DNA of 64,000 nucleotides from Kosakonia sp. H02 (GTDB lineage: Bacteria; Pseudomonadota; Gammaproteobacteria; Enterobacterales; Enterobacteriaceae), in NCBI GenBank assembly GCA_030704225.1, contig CP131915.1, forward strand, positions 3,162,001 to 3,226,000, read 5' to 3'. Below are positions 44,188 through 52,266 of the stretch, one piece after another (the stretch's first letter is position 1; the number at the start of each line of letters is the position of its first letter). A model generated the notes under the pieces. That model searched no databases and was not told the DNA's origin. It worked only from the letters and a program-made list of their open reading frames with translations. Both the position numbers and the translations under genes were made by a program.

Positions 44188-44217
44188 TGCTGAGGCCCGC
44201 GAAAGTTGGCCTCAGCA
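44188..44217. terminator. Bidirectional hairpin between the SDR gene and ymjA
   Basis: TGCTGAGGCC and GGCCTCAGCA form a perfect 10-bp stem with a 10-nt loop, between two convergent genes. It is flanked by A/T-rich sequence on both sides, so it probably ends both transcripts. Confidence 0.7.
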
Positions 44218-44287
44218 AATATCCCTTGGTCGTATGGCGTATTAAAAAAGGGCACATCATCGATTTTCGAAATAGCCAGAACAGGCG

Positions 44288-44533
44288 CTATTCATTGCCC
44301 CATTCATTCAGAAAGGTCGCAATCTCGTCAATACGACGCGCATCGATGCCCGCTTCAGTAGCCATCTCTTTCTGCGCATCCTCACTGATTTCTTCGTTAT
44401 TCATTAAGCGGGTGATCAGCAGTTGAAAGTAGTGCGCCAGAGCGTCACGTTCCGGTTCGCTCACCGGCGTTGCTGTTTCCGTCGAGTACTCATCGACGAT
44501 GTCATAAAATTTAAGCGGTACGTCTTTGCTCAT
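44288..44533 (-). CDS. ymjA: YmjA-like small protein (DUF2543)
   Basis: An 81-residue acidic protein that closely matches my recall of E. coli YmjA: DIVDEYSTE, LAHYFQLLITRLMNNEEISE, a C-terminal IDEIATFLNEWGNE. There is no signal peptide or known catalytic motif. Function is unknown. In E. coli ymjA is elsewhere on the chromosome, so here it is relocated or duplicated. The ATG at 44533 is preceded by GAGGAC. Confidence 0.75.
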   Translation of the reverse strand: MSKDVPLKFYDIVDEYSTETATPVSEPERDALAHYFQLLITRLMNNEEISEDAQKEMATEAGIDARRIDEIATFLNEWGNE

Positions 44534-44572
44534 ACGTTGTCCTCAAAAAGGCGCTGGTCGGTTCGAATAATT

Positions 44573-45055
44573 TTAGACCTTGAGCAGTTTCACCGTCGCA
44601 TCAATGTCTATCTCATCTTCCGAGAAGATTAACGTCGTTCCCTGAAAGGTGGTGATCGCCAGCTTTTTCAGCGAGCGCATTTCACCAGGCTTAGCGGCGG
44701 ATTTCGGCCGGATACTGCTCATCAGTACTCCCACCGACAGCACCGCATTTTCTTTATCAATGCGCGTTTCGGCAGGCACTTCTTCGCTATACACCAGGTA
44801 AGACTTAATCGACGTGAGCTTCAGGCGCTCGCCTGCGATATAGATGTATTTGCTTTCCGGTACAACTTTTACAGCGTACGCGGACAAGCCTTTGTTATTC
44901 GTGGTGGGTTCGAAGGTCACCGCCGCGTCTTTTTTAATCAGTTCCGGGTTGGCGACCTTAATCACGTGAAAATAGCGGTTTTCGCCATTTTCATCTTTGA
45001 TAAATCCAAAGCCTTTATCTTGAAACCAGGTTGTGATCGTTCCGTTCATCGCCAT
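44573..45055 (-). CDS. Cold-shock-domain protein with C-terminal extension
   Basis: A 160-residue protein. Residues 1-65 form a divergent cold-shock domain: GTITTWFQDKGFGFIKDENGENRYFHVIKV keeps the KGFGFI RNP1-like motif, while the RNP2 motif is changed to YFHV. The remaining 95 residues (ESKYIYIAGERLKLTSIKSYLV, then ITTFQGTTLIFSEDEID) are not a domain I recognise; they look beta-rich. It probably binds RNA or single-stranded DNA. Two ATGs (45055 and 45049) are possible; I use the first because AGG sits 5 nt before it. It lies near yaiL on the same strand, another RNA-linked gene. Confidence 0.75.
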   Translation of the reverse strand: MAMNGTITTWFQDKGFGFIKDENGENRYFHVIKVANPELIKKDAAVTFEPTTNNKGLSAYAVKVVPESKYIYIAGERLKLTSIKSYLVYSEEVPAETRIDKENAVLSVGVLMSSIRPKSAAKPGEMRSLKKLAITTFQGTTLIFSEDEIDIDATVKLLKV

Positions 45056-45140
45056 TACCGCCTGTTTAATCGTTTATCTACTCAGTTTTTGCAGCGCGCA
45101 GTGTAAAGCACAATACCCGTGCAGACCATGCCTTTGGGTG

Positions 45141-45680
45141 TTACCACATCAAATCATCAGGCACTTTGAAATCGGCATACGGATCGTCTTCATCCTGCGC
45201 TTCCTGACTAAGCGCACTGTTTAGCACAATACTGTTCGCATCGCGCTGCGCGATTTTATCGGCCACGCTCGCCGGAATAATGGCGTATTCACTCTCGCCA
45301 CGGTTATTAATATCCAGACGCGCAATGGCGAGACGCCCGTTAATGAGCTGCGCCTGAGTCAGCTTATCGACGGAGATTTTTTTGATGAGGTTATTGTCTG
45401 TGAAGTTGAAACTGATATCGCCTCTTGCAATAACAATTCTGTTCATTTCAATAAGTTGCTTCACCTGCGCTTTATATTCCTTAGACAACGCAGCCTGTTT
45501 TTGCTGCTCGCTGAGCTGCTTATCGCGCTCAAGCTGCGCTTTTTTATTCTCTTCCACCGCTTCTCTTGCCTCACGCGCCTGAACGCGTGATTTTTTAGCC
45601 GTTCGCTGGACCTTAGCCATTTTTTTGCTGGTCACTAACCCGGCTTGTAGCATCTGCTCTTGTAAAGTGAGTTTTGTCAT
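45141..45680 (-). CDS. yaiL: YaiL-family nucleoprotein (DUF2058)
   Basis: A 179-residue protein of the YaiL/DUF2058 family: MTKLTLQEQMLQAGLVTSKK, then a long charged coiled-coil helix (about residues 25-85, rich in K, E, Q and A) and a C-terminal domain ending DDPYADFKVPDDLMW. The family is described as polynucleotide-associated; the molecular role is unknown. The E. coli gene is at another locus, so this is a moved or additional copy. It precedes the cold-shock-domain gene by 85 bp and may share its transcript. Confidence 0.85.
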   Translation of the reverse strand: MTKLTLQEQMLQAGLVTSKKMAKVQRTAKKSRVQAREAREAVEENKKAQLERDKQLSEQQKQAALSKEYKAQVKQLIEMNRIVIARGDISFNFTDNNLIKKISVDKLTQAQLINGRLAIARLDINNRGESEYAIIPASVADKIAQRDANSIVLNSALSQEAQDEDDPYADFKVPDDLMW

Positions 45681-45782
45681 CGTCGTTTCTGAACCCTTTG
45701 GGAAATTTCCGGGATTATAGCGTTAATTCACCGCAGGGTGTCTGAACGACGCGCAACAGATCAGAATTTGCCTTAAAATATG

Positions 45783-45797
45783 GTTGTACTGTACAAC
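45783..45797 (+). promoter_or_regulatory. Candidate MarR operator
   Basis: GTTGTAC-T-GTACAAC is a perfect 7-bp inverted repeat with a 1-nt centre, 21 nt before the ATG of the MarR-GNAT gene. This is the usual place for autoregulation by a MarR dimer. Confidence 0.7.
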
Positions 45798-45818
45798 TTT
45801 ATTCGAAGGTAAAAGTCA

Positions 45819-46769
45819 ATGAACACCGAATCACAACGTATTGAAGATATCCGCGTTGCTTCACGGCTGATGGTGCGCGAACTCGGTTTTATGAACAACA
45901 CGCTGGCAGCTACCGACTTTTCCCCTTCCGGTGTACACACGTTACTGGAAATTGAGCATCGGGGTTCCATGACAGCGGCGCAGTTAGTGCAGGTCTTAGG
46001 GCTTGAGAAATCCAGCGTCAGCCGTATGTTAGCCAAACTCGTCAGCGCCGGTGAGCTGGAAGAAACGCCATCGGGTGAAGATGCGCGGATCAAGCCGCTC
46101 AGCCTGACTGCTCAGGGCAGAGACACAGTGGCACGAATTAATCATTACGCTAACGCACGCGTCATCTCTGCGCTTGAAAAAATGCTGCCTTATCAACAGC
46201 AGGTCGTCTCACAAGGGCTTACTTTTTATGCCAATGCCCTGCACGCTTGTCGGAAAGGCAGCGATCTCAGCAGGCAGAGCAACCTGCAAATCGTCACCGG
46301 ATATCACGCGGGAATGATTGGCCGCATCACTGAAATGCACGGAAGTTATTACGCCCGTGAACATCATTTCGGCAGCTTTTTTGAAGGGAAAGTGGCCTCG
46401 GGCCTGGCGGATTTTTCCAGCCGTCTGGATAAGGCGTGTAATCAAATCTGGCTGGCTATGCTTGACGGGCGCATTGTCGGCTCTGTCGCCATTGACGGTG
46501 AAGACCTCGGAAACAATGAGGCGCATTTACGCTGGTTTATCCTCGATGACGGTTGTCGTGGCAGCGGAGCGGGTAGAAAGCTGATGGCCGAAGCGATGCA
46601 ATTTTGCGCTGACAGGCAGTTTTCAGCCGTTCAGCTATGGACGTTCAATAAACTGGTGGCAGCAAGGCGGTTGTACGAATCCTTCGGTTTTGAACTGGCT
46701 AAAGAGTGGCAAGGCGATCAGTGGGGGATTAGCATTACCGAGCAGCAGTTTACCCGCACGCTCAGGTAA
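45819..46769 (+). CDS. MarR-family regulator fused to a GNAT acetyltransferase
   Basis: A 316-residue fusion. Residues 1-140 form a MarR winged helix (LLEIEHRGSMTAAQLVQVLGLEKSSVSRMLAKLVSAGELEE, then the wing GEDARIKPLSLT). Residues 155-316 form a GNAT domain with the acetyl-CoA loop DDGCRGSGAGRKLMAEAMQF and the motif-B segment LYESFGFELA. Such fusions are known in many bacteria, but the acetyl acceptor is generally unknown. A palindrome before the gene fits self-regulation, and it ends at a strong terminator. It stands alone between yaiL and the RND gene. Confidence 0.88.
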   Translation: MNTESQRIEDIRVASRLMVRELGFMNNTLAATDFSPSGVHTLLEIEHRGSMTAAQLVQVLGLEKSSVSRMLAKLVSAGELEETPSGEDARIKPLSLTAQGRDTVARINHYANARVISALEKMLPYQQQVVSQGLTFYANALHACRKGSDLSRQSNLQIVTGYHAGMIGRITEMHGSYYAREHHFGSFFEGKVASGLADFSSRLDKACNQIWLAMLDGRIVGSVAIDGEDLGNNEAHLRWFILDDGCRGSGAGRKLMAEAMQFCADRQFSAVQLWTFNKLVAARRLYESFGFELAKEWQGDQWGISITEQQFTRTLR

Positions 46770-46806
46770 TCGCCCCCGATCGCCTGGAGCCACATTGTCG
46801 TGTTAC

Positions 46807-46847
46807 GGCTGACATAAAAATTTGCACCCTTTCATGTCAGCCTTTTT
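46807..46847 (+). terminator. Intrinsic terminator after the MarR-GNAT gene
   Basis: GGCTGACAT (46807-46815) and ATGTCAGCC (46834-46842) form a perfect 9-bp stem followed by TTTTT on the plus strand, 38 nt after the stop and just before the convergent RND gene. Confidence 0.88.
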
Positions 46848-46849
46848 GT

Positions 46850-49800
46850 TCAAAGACCAGGCTGGGTTTTTGCCGCGTGATGCCCATCGGGACGGATTCG
46901 GAACCAGATGGCATACATGGCAGGCAGGAACACCAGCGTAATAATCGTCCCACCAAATGTCCCACCAATCAGGGTATAAGCCAGCGTCCCCCAGAACACC
47001 GAATGTGTGAGCGGGATAAAGGCCAGAATAGCCGCCATCGCGGTGAGCAGCACCGGCCTGGATCGCTGAACCGTGGCCTCAATTACCGCATGAAATGGCT
47101 CAAGCCCTTGCTGCTCATTATGGTGAATCTGCCCGATAAGGATCAGCGTGTTACGCATCAGGATCCCTGACAAGGCAATCAAACCCACCAGCGCATTGAT
47201 ACCAAACGGTTGATTGAAGAGCAGCAACGTTGGCACCACCCCGACCAGCCCCAACGGCGCCGTCATAAACACCATCACCATCGCCGACATGGAACGCACC
47301 TGAAGGATAATGATCAGTAGCGTCACGGCAATCATTATCGGGAATAACGGCACCATTGCTTTGGTGGCTTTCCCTGACTCCTCAATCGAACCCGCCTGCT
47401 CAATACGGTATCCCTCCGGTAACGTCGTAATGATGGACTGAAGTTGCTGCATAATCGCAGTGGACACATCCGGCGGCTGGAGAGATTCAGCGATATCGCC
47501 CCGCACGGTAATGGTTGGCGTACGGTCACGACGACGCAGAACAGGATCCTCCATGCGAACTTCAACCTCACCCACCTGCGAAAGGGGAATGCGCTGCCCC
47601 GTGGAACCGACCAGCGAAAAGCCCGCTATTTTTGCCGGATCGAGCCTGATTTTCCCGGCAGCACGCCCCATAACCTGTACCGAACGAATATCTTCTCGCA
47701 CAGCGGTGATCGGGATGCCCGAGAGCAGGAACTGAAGCTGCTGTGCAACGGCGTTTGATGTCAGCCCTACCGCCTGCAAGCGATCCTGATTGAGGGTGAA
47801 ATGCAGTGTCGGCACCCGCGATCCCCAGTCAGTATTGACCGTTCGCATCAGCGGGCTGGCCTGCATCAGCGTTTTCACTTTCTCCGCAATGTCACGCAAT
47901 ACGGTCGGATCCGGCCCCGTCACACGGAACGCAACCGGATAAGGCGAAAACGGGCCAAACACCAGTTGTGTCACGCGAACACGCGCCTCGGGCGCCAGGC
48001 CGTCGGCCACCGCCTGGCGAAAGCGAAACTTGAGCGCCTCACGCGCTTGCGGGTTGTCCGTCAGGATAACAATTTTCGCAAAAGAGGGATCGGGCAACTC
48101 GGGCGCCATCGCCAGGTAAAAACGTGGTGCCCCCTGGCCGATATAAGAGGTCACGATGGTGGCTTCTTTCTGGTCCTTCAACCACGCTTCGAGCTTCGTC
48201 ACGGCGGCGCGGGTTTGTTCAATGGAGGTGCCATACGGCATCTGGACTTCCACAAGGACTTCCGGGCGGTCAGACGTCGGGAAAAACTGTTTTTTCACTA
48301 CAGACATGCCGAGAATGGCGACGGTGAATAACGCGATGACAGAAGCGGCGACCAGCCATTTGCGCGCGATAACCTGCGTCAACAACTGACGAAAACGGTT
48401 GTAGCGTCGGGTGTTGTAGATAGCATCGTGCCCCCCTGCAACCGTTTTGATCGCGGGCAGCATTTTCACGCCAAGGTAAGGCGTAAACACCACCGCCACC
48501 ACCCAGGAAGCAATCAAGGCGATCCCCACAATCCAGAACATATTGCTGGTGTACTCACCTGCCGTGGACTGCGCAAAACCGTTGGGCATGAAGCCGACGG
48601 CCGTCACCAGCGTACCGGCCAGCATAGGCGCGGCGGTGTGGCTCCAGGCATAGGCTGAGGCTTTAATTCGGTCGTAGCCCTCCTCCATTTTCACCACCAT
48701 CATTTCAATGGCAATGATGGCGTCATCCACCAGCAAACCGAGCGCCAGGATAAGCGAGCCCAGGGTAATGCGGTCGAAGTTTTTGCCGGAAGCTTCCATC
48801 ACCACAAAGACAACCGCCAGCGTCAGTGGTACAGCAGCAGCCACCACCACCCCAACACGCCAGCCCATACTGAGAAAGCAGACCACCATCACCACAAGCA
48901 GTGCCACAAAAAACTTGATCATGAATTCGTCTACGGCGGAACTGATGTTAACTGACTGATCGGTGACTTTGGTAAATGTCATGCCGAGCGGCATGTCCGC
49001 GTTGATTTTGGCGGCTTCCTTATCCAGGGCTTTACCCAGCTCCAGACCATTCCAGCCATCGCGCATCACGATACCCAGCAGGAGCGCAGGTTCGCCCTGA
49101 TTGCGAACCTGGAAGGTAGCCGGATCCTCATAACCGCGCTCGACTGTCGCCACATCAGAAAGCTTCAGGGTTCTTCCCTGCGCCACCACCGGCGTTTCAC
49201 GAATTTTCTCGAGCTTATCAAACGCACCATCCAGACGGATAAACACCTGCGGCCCGCGGGTATCGATTGAACCGGCAGGCGTCAGCACATTCTGGCTGTT
49301 CAGCGCCGAGAAAATATCCTGCGGAGAGATGCCAAGCGTTGCCAGGCGATCGTGGGAGAACGAGACAAATATCCGCTCAGCCTGTTCACCGATAATGTTG
49401 ACCTTTTTCACGCCCGGCACGTGGAGAAGACGCTGGCGTAACGACTCGGCATCCCGAACCAGTAACCGTTGCGGCTCTCCTTTTGCTTTCAGTGCAAAAA
49501 GGGCAAAGGTGACATCGGAGTATTCATCGTTGACCATCGGGCCGATAACGCCTGCCGGCAGGTTGTTGGCCTCGTCATTAAGCTTTTTGCGCGCCTGATA
49601 AAACTCCTCCTGCACCTGCGAGGGCGGCGTACTGTCCATTAAAGAGAGCATGGTAAAAGCCAGCCCGGCACGCGTGTAGGTCTCTGTACGGTCGTACCAC
49701 TTGAGTTCCTGGAGGCGTTTTTCCAGCGGTTCAGCCACCTGGTCCTGCATCTCCTGAGCGGTCGCACCAGGCCAGGCAGAAATAATCGTCATCTGCTTGA

Positions 49801-49939
49801 CCGTAAAGGGCGGGTCTTCAGCGCGCCCCAGTTCAAAGAACGAGAGAATACCGGCGACGGTGATAAGGATAATAAGAAACAGGGTGATTGAACGCTCGCG
49901 TACGGCGAGAGCCGAGAGATTAAAACGCCCGCGACTCAT
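46850..49939 (-). CDS. RND-family efflux transporter, inner-membrane pump
   Basis: A 1029-residue resistance-nodulation-division pump with the AcrB plan: a membrane helix at residues 17-35, a large periplasmic loop, helices 2-6, a second loop, and helices 8-12. The proton-relay Asp pair is in LVDDAIIAIEMM (helix 4), and AEDPPFTVKQM and AWPGATAQEMQDQV are typical of the TriC/MexK-like HAE1 branch rather than AcrB. It would expel drugs or toxic organics. It starts in a 4-bp overlap with the MFP gene. No outer-membrane channel gene lies nearby, so it probably uses TolC or another channel. Confidence 0.93.
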   Translation of the reverse strand: MSRGRFNLSALAVRERSITLFLIILITVAGILSFFELGRAEDPPFTVKQMTIISAWPGATAQEMQDQVAEPLEKRLQELKWYDRTETYTRAGLAFTMLSLMDSTPPSQVQEEFYQARKKLNDEANNLPAGVIGPMVNDEYSDVTFALFALKAKGEPQRLLVRDAESLRQRLLHVPGVKKVNIIGEQAERIFVSFSHDRLATLGISPQDIFSALNSQNVLTPAGSIDTRGPQVFIRLDGAFDKLEKIRETPVVAQGRTLKLSDVATVERGYEDPATFQVRNQGEPALLLGIVMRDGWNGLELGKALDKEAAKINADMPLGMTFTKVTDQSVNISSAVDEFMIKFFVALLVVMVVCFLSMGWRVGVVVAAAVPLTLAVVFVVMEASGKNFDRITLGSLILALGLLVDDAIIAIEMMVVKMEEGYDRIKASAYAWSHTAAPMLAGTLVTAVGFMPNGFAQSTAGEYTSNMFWIVGIALIASWVVAVVFTPYLGVKMLPAIKTVAGGHDAIYNTRRYNRFRQLLTQVIARKWLVAASVIALFTVAILGMSVVKKQFFPTSDRPEVLVEVQMPYGTSIEQTRAAVTKLEAWLKDQKEATIVTSYIGQGAPRFYLAMAPELPDPSFAKIVILTDNPQAREALKFRFRQAVADGLAPEARVRVTQLVFGPFSPYPVAFRVTGPDPTVLRDIAEKVKTLMQASPLMRTVNTDWGSRVPTLHFTLNQDRLQAVGLTSNAVAQQLQFLLSGIPITAVREDIRSVQVMGRAAGKIRLDPAKIAGFSLVGSTGQRIPLSQVGEVEVRMEDPVLRRRDRTPTITVRGDIAESLQPPDVSTAIMQQLQSIITTLPEGYRIEQAGSIEESGKATKAMVPLFPIMIAVTLLIIILQVRSMSAMVMVFMTAPLGLVGVVPTLLLFNQPFGINALVGLIALSGILMRNTLILIGQIHHNEQQGLEPFHAVIEATVQRSRPVLLTAMAAILAFIPLTHSVFWGTLAYTLIGGTFGGTIITLVFLPAMYAIWFRIRPDGHHAAKTQPGL

Positions 49940-51045
49940 GGGCGGCTCCCGGCGACACCAGCATTGCGCTGTTTAGCCAGCCGGATAACTTCACCGTCAT
50001 GCAGCAGATGCGCGCCCAGCGCCACCACCTGTTCGCCGGGTTTAAGGCTACCGGTTACGCTTGCCGCATCGTCCCCCAGGCCAACCACCTGAATGGGCCG
50101 CCATGTCACTTTGGCGGGTTTGCCTGAAATGCCCCACACCCCTGGCCCTTTACCCGCGTCATACACGGCCGCCAAAGGCACCTGCAACATCGTTTGAGAT
50201 AACTTATTTTCCGCAATATGGATGGTGACAGTGGATCCCAGCGGTGCGCCTGATAGTTGACCTTCGAGTACGTACCGCGCCTCGAAAGTGCGCGTCAACG
50301 GGTCGGCTGCATTAGAGAGCAACCGCAGTTTCGCCGGAACGGGCTGTTTATCGCTGCCGTACAGCGCGGCCTGCGCCTCGCTCCCCACAGTTGGCCGCAG
50401 CGTTTCTGGCAACTGAACGACAGCTTCGCGCTGCCCCGCTCTGGCGAGCCGGATAACAGGCTGCCCGGCACTGACAACCTGACCGGGCTCCGCCAGCGTA
50501 TCCATCACCACCCCGTCGGCATCGGCTGCCAGCACCGCGTAGCTCATGGCGTTTTGCGCCACATTCGCCTGCGCCAGGGCGGCACTGAGTTCAGCCCTGG
50601 CGGTATCCGCAGCAGCTTTTATCTGATCGTAAGCGGATGCCGATACCGCACCTGTCTTGACCAGACCGCGATAGCGCGCTTCATCATCCGCTGTCTGTCG
50701 GGCGCGTGCTTTTGCGGCGGCGACCGCCTGCTGCTGAGCCTGAGCCTGCAAGCTCAGATCAACAGGATCCAGACGCATCAACGGCTGACCCCGTTTCACG
50801 GTCTGACCGGTATCAACGAGACGCTCAAGGATTTTGCCTTGCACCCTGAAACCCAGATCGCTCTGAATTCGTGCCACAACAACCCCGGTAAAGGCACGGG
50901 AGAAATCGGTCGCGCTAACCACCGTTGCAGACCTGACCAGCGGGGGCTGGCTACGTGGATCGTCGCTATCGGAAGCCTCACCGCAGGCCACAAGTGCAAA
51001 CGGCAACAGGCAAACAGCAAAGGTGACAGGTTTTAGCCCGATCAT
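49936..51045 (-). CDS. RND efflux periplasmic adaptor lipoprotein (MFP)
   Basis: A 369-residue membrane-fusion protein with a lipoprotein signal peptide and lipobox LVAC (acylated Cys21, MIGLKPVTFAVCLLPFALVAC). The mature part has split biotinyl-lipoyl halves (GKILERLVDTGQTVKRGQPLMRL and ADGVVMDTLAEPGQVVSAGQ), a helical hairpin between them (AKARARQTADDEARYRGLVK), and a beta-barrel domain. It bridges the RND pump to an outer-membrane channel. The operon order is tetR-mfp-rnd, and a 24-bp operator-like repeat lies 48 bp upstream. Confidence 0.92.
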   Translation of the reverse strand: MIGLKPVTFAVCLLPFALVACGEASDSDDPRSQPPLVRSATVVSATDFSRAFTGVVVARIQSDLGFRVQGKILERLVDTGQTVKRGQPLMRLDPVDLSLQAQAQQQAVAAAKARARQTADDEARYRGLVKTGAVSASAYDQIKAAADTARAELSAALAQANVAQNAMSYAVLAADADGVVMDTLAEPGQVVSAGQPVIRLARAGQREAVVQLPETLRPTVGSEAQAALYGSDKQPVPAKLRLLSNAADPLTRTFEARYVLEGQLSGAPLGSTVTIHIAENKLSQTMLQVPLAAVYDAGKGPGVWGISGKPAKVTWRPIQVVGLGDDAASVTGSLKPGEQVVALGAHLLHDGEVIRLAKQRNAGVAGSRP

Positions 51046-51092
51046 GGGTTCCCTTATTCAATAAACAGGAGAGGAACCACATACTCTAGCTA

Positions 51093-51116
51093 GTGACCAA
51101 TTTTGTCAATAGTCAC
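51093..51116 (-). promoter_or_regulatory. TetR operator copy 1, before the efflux operon
   Basis: GTGAC-N14-GTCAC, a 24-bp near-palindrome (GTGACCA...ATAGTCAC), lies between the tetR stop and the MFP start. An almost identical element occurs upstream of tetR (51774-51797), so both are probably bound by the local TetR protein. Confidence 0.75.
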
Positions 51117-51120
51117 AAAC

Positions 51121-51735
51121 TCAGGGCGACAAACTTCTCAGGATCAGAGATGACAGCAACACAGCAGCTTGCGGGGCAGTATCCAGATTGTCTTGCAGTT
51201 GAACAGGGCTGATATAAGGTCGCATTATAAGAAAAACCGCATACGCAGCCTCGTCCAGCGGGGTTTTTCTTTCGAATTCTCCCGCCTGGCGCCCTTCAAC
51301 AATGATCTGCTCAATGAGCTGTCGCAGACGTTGCTCATACGCTTCTGTTGAAGGCCATTTGTCTCGTGCAGCGACCGCAGCAATGTCGTAAAGCTTGCGA
51401 TCGTGGAAAAAAAGATCGCTGCCAGATTCAACTAGCGCTTTGAATAATAACCTTATTTTTCCGGAAGCAGTGGAGGCATCCGCAATCGCCGAATCGACAA
51501 TCTCCATGATCATCGCCAGGCGATTAGCGCAAATCACCGCGCCAATCGCCTGTTTGGAATCAAAAAATTTATAGATATAAGCCTTTGAAAAACCAATCGC
51601 TTTGGCGAGATCGGAGACCGTGGTTTTTTCGTAACCATAGTGGCCGAAATGCTCTGTTGCTGCCTCAACAATCTGATCGCGGACGCTGTGATCCGAGGGT
51701 CCCCTTAACGGGTTTTCATTTATGTTTTTAGTCAT
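51121..51735 (-). CDS. TetR/AcrR-family transcriptional repressor
   Basis: A 204-residue regulator with an N-terminal HTH: RDQIVEAATEHFGHYGYEKTTVSDLAKAIGFSKAYIYKFFDSKQ. The C-terminal part (about 70-204) is the ligand and dimerisation domain. Its position before the MFP-RND genes and the matching GTGAC-N14-GTCAC elements on both sides make it the likely repressor of the pump, of itself and perhaps of the divergent gene at 51840. The ATG at 51735 follows GGGAAA. Confidence 0.9.
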   Translation of the reverse strand: MTKNINENPLRGPSDHSVRDQIVEAATEHFGHYGYEKTTVSDLAKAIGFSKAYIYKFFDSKQAIGAVICANRLAMIMEIVDSAIADASTASGKIRLLFKALVESGSDLFFHDRKLYDIAAVAARDKWPSTEAYEQRLRQLIEQIIVEGRQAGEFERKTPLDEAAYAVFLIMRPYISPVQLQDNLDTAPQAAVLLSSLILRSLSP

Positions 51736-51773
51736 TTTCCCAGCTTAACTCACTGCGCCCTGATTGACAACGA

Positions 51774-51797
51774 GTGACCATTTGGTAATGTAGTCAC
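51774..51797. promoter_or_regulatory. TetR operator copy 2, in the divergent tetR promoter
   Basis: GTGACCA...TGTAGTCAC (GTGAC-N14-GTCAC) matches the copy at 51093 in arms, spacing and flanking bases. It lies between tetR and the plus-strand gene at 51840, overlapping a plus-strand TTGACA (51764-51769) promoter region. Confidence 0.75.
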
Positions 51798-51839
51798 AAC
51801 TGTGATTCGCCTCAAGGAATTCCGCCAGGCGGAGGATTT

Positions 51840-52187
51840 ATGGCAAAAATAGGTATTCTTGATGTGGACGCGTTAACCGAAACGCTGCTCCGGGGTCTGC
51901 TCCACGCCATTCCTGATCTAGAGGTATTTATTTCGCCGGGACATTGCGAACGCGCACAAACGCTGGCCCGGGAATTCCCCTGCTGGACCATGGATACAAA
52001 TCAGGAAGTGGTTGATGAAGCCGACATCATTATCATCAGTGTCGCCGCCGATACCCTGGATAATCTCGCAGAGAGTGTACAACTGCGCAGTTCACAGACG
52101 CTGATTTCTCTGATACCCGGCATTCAAATTCAGACATTACGCGAGAAGTTCAAACACTCGCAATGCGTCAGCTTATGTGGCACGTGA
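51840..52187 (+). pseudogene. Truncated NADP-binding oxidoreductase (ProC/F420-oxidoreductase fold)
   Basis: A 115-residue Rossmann-type N-terminal half only: MAKIGILDVDALTETLLRGLL, VDEADIIIISVAADTLDN and LISLIPGIQIQTLREKF. Full relatives (pyrroline-5-carboxylate reductase-like) are about 250-270 residues with a dimerisation domain that is absent here. The usual GxGxxG loop is degenerate (GILDVDAL). It has a strong GGAGG site and a TetR operator at its promoter, so it may still be transcribed. The stop falls in the left arm of the hairpin at the region's right border, which suggests a recombination junction cut the gene. Confidence 0.65.
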
Positions 52188-52227
52188 CCCCGCTCCGATA
52201 AACAACGTTTGTCTTCACGGGGTCACG
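52183..52227. repeat. Long inverted repeat at the accessory-region/guaA border
   Basis: CGTGACCCCG (52183-52192) pairs perfectly with CGGGGTCACG (52218-52227). The loop itself can fold (GATAAAC-aac-GTTTGTC, one G-T pair). It lies between the stop of the truncated gene and the 3' end of guaA and may be a bidirectional terminator or the scar of a mobile element. Confidence 0.65.
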
Positions 52228-52266
52228 CCATGTCGTCGGCTTCGTTTTATTCAACCGATCGGGAAA

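Larger units (their letters stand above)
35334..52266. other. Accessory region between yfgG and guaA
   Basis: About 16.9 kb replaces the place where E. coli K-12 has yfgH-yfgI. It contains defence-like genes, a toxin-antitoxin pair, a small catabolic cluster, orphan enterobacterial genes and an efflux operon, ending in a truncated gene. The first third (about 35.4-41.6 kb) is visibly richer in A+T and uses more A/T-ending codons than the backbone. I found no integrase, transposase, IS or tRNA in it. The 3' end of guaA is a known integration hotspot, so acquisition there is plausible. Confidence 0.65.

Noticed and set aside
35334..52266. Prophage or transposon content in the accessory region
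   Set aside because: No phage structural genes, integrase, transposase or terminal inverted repeats could be found.
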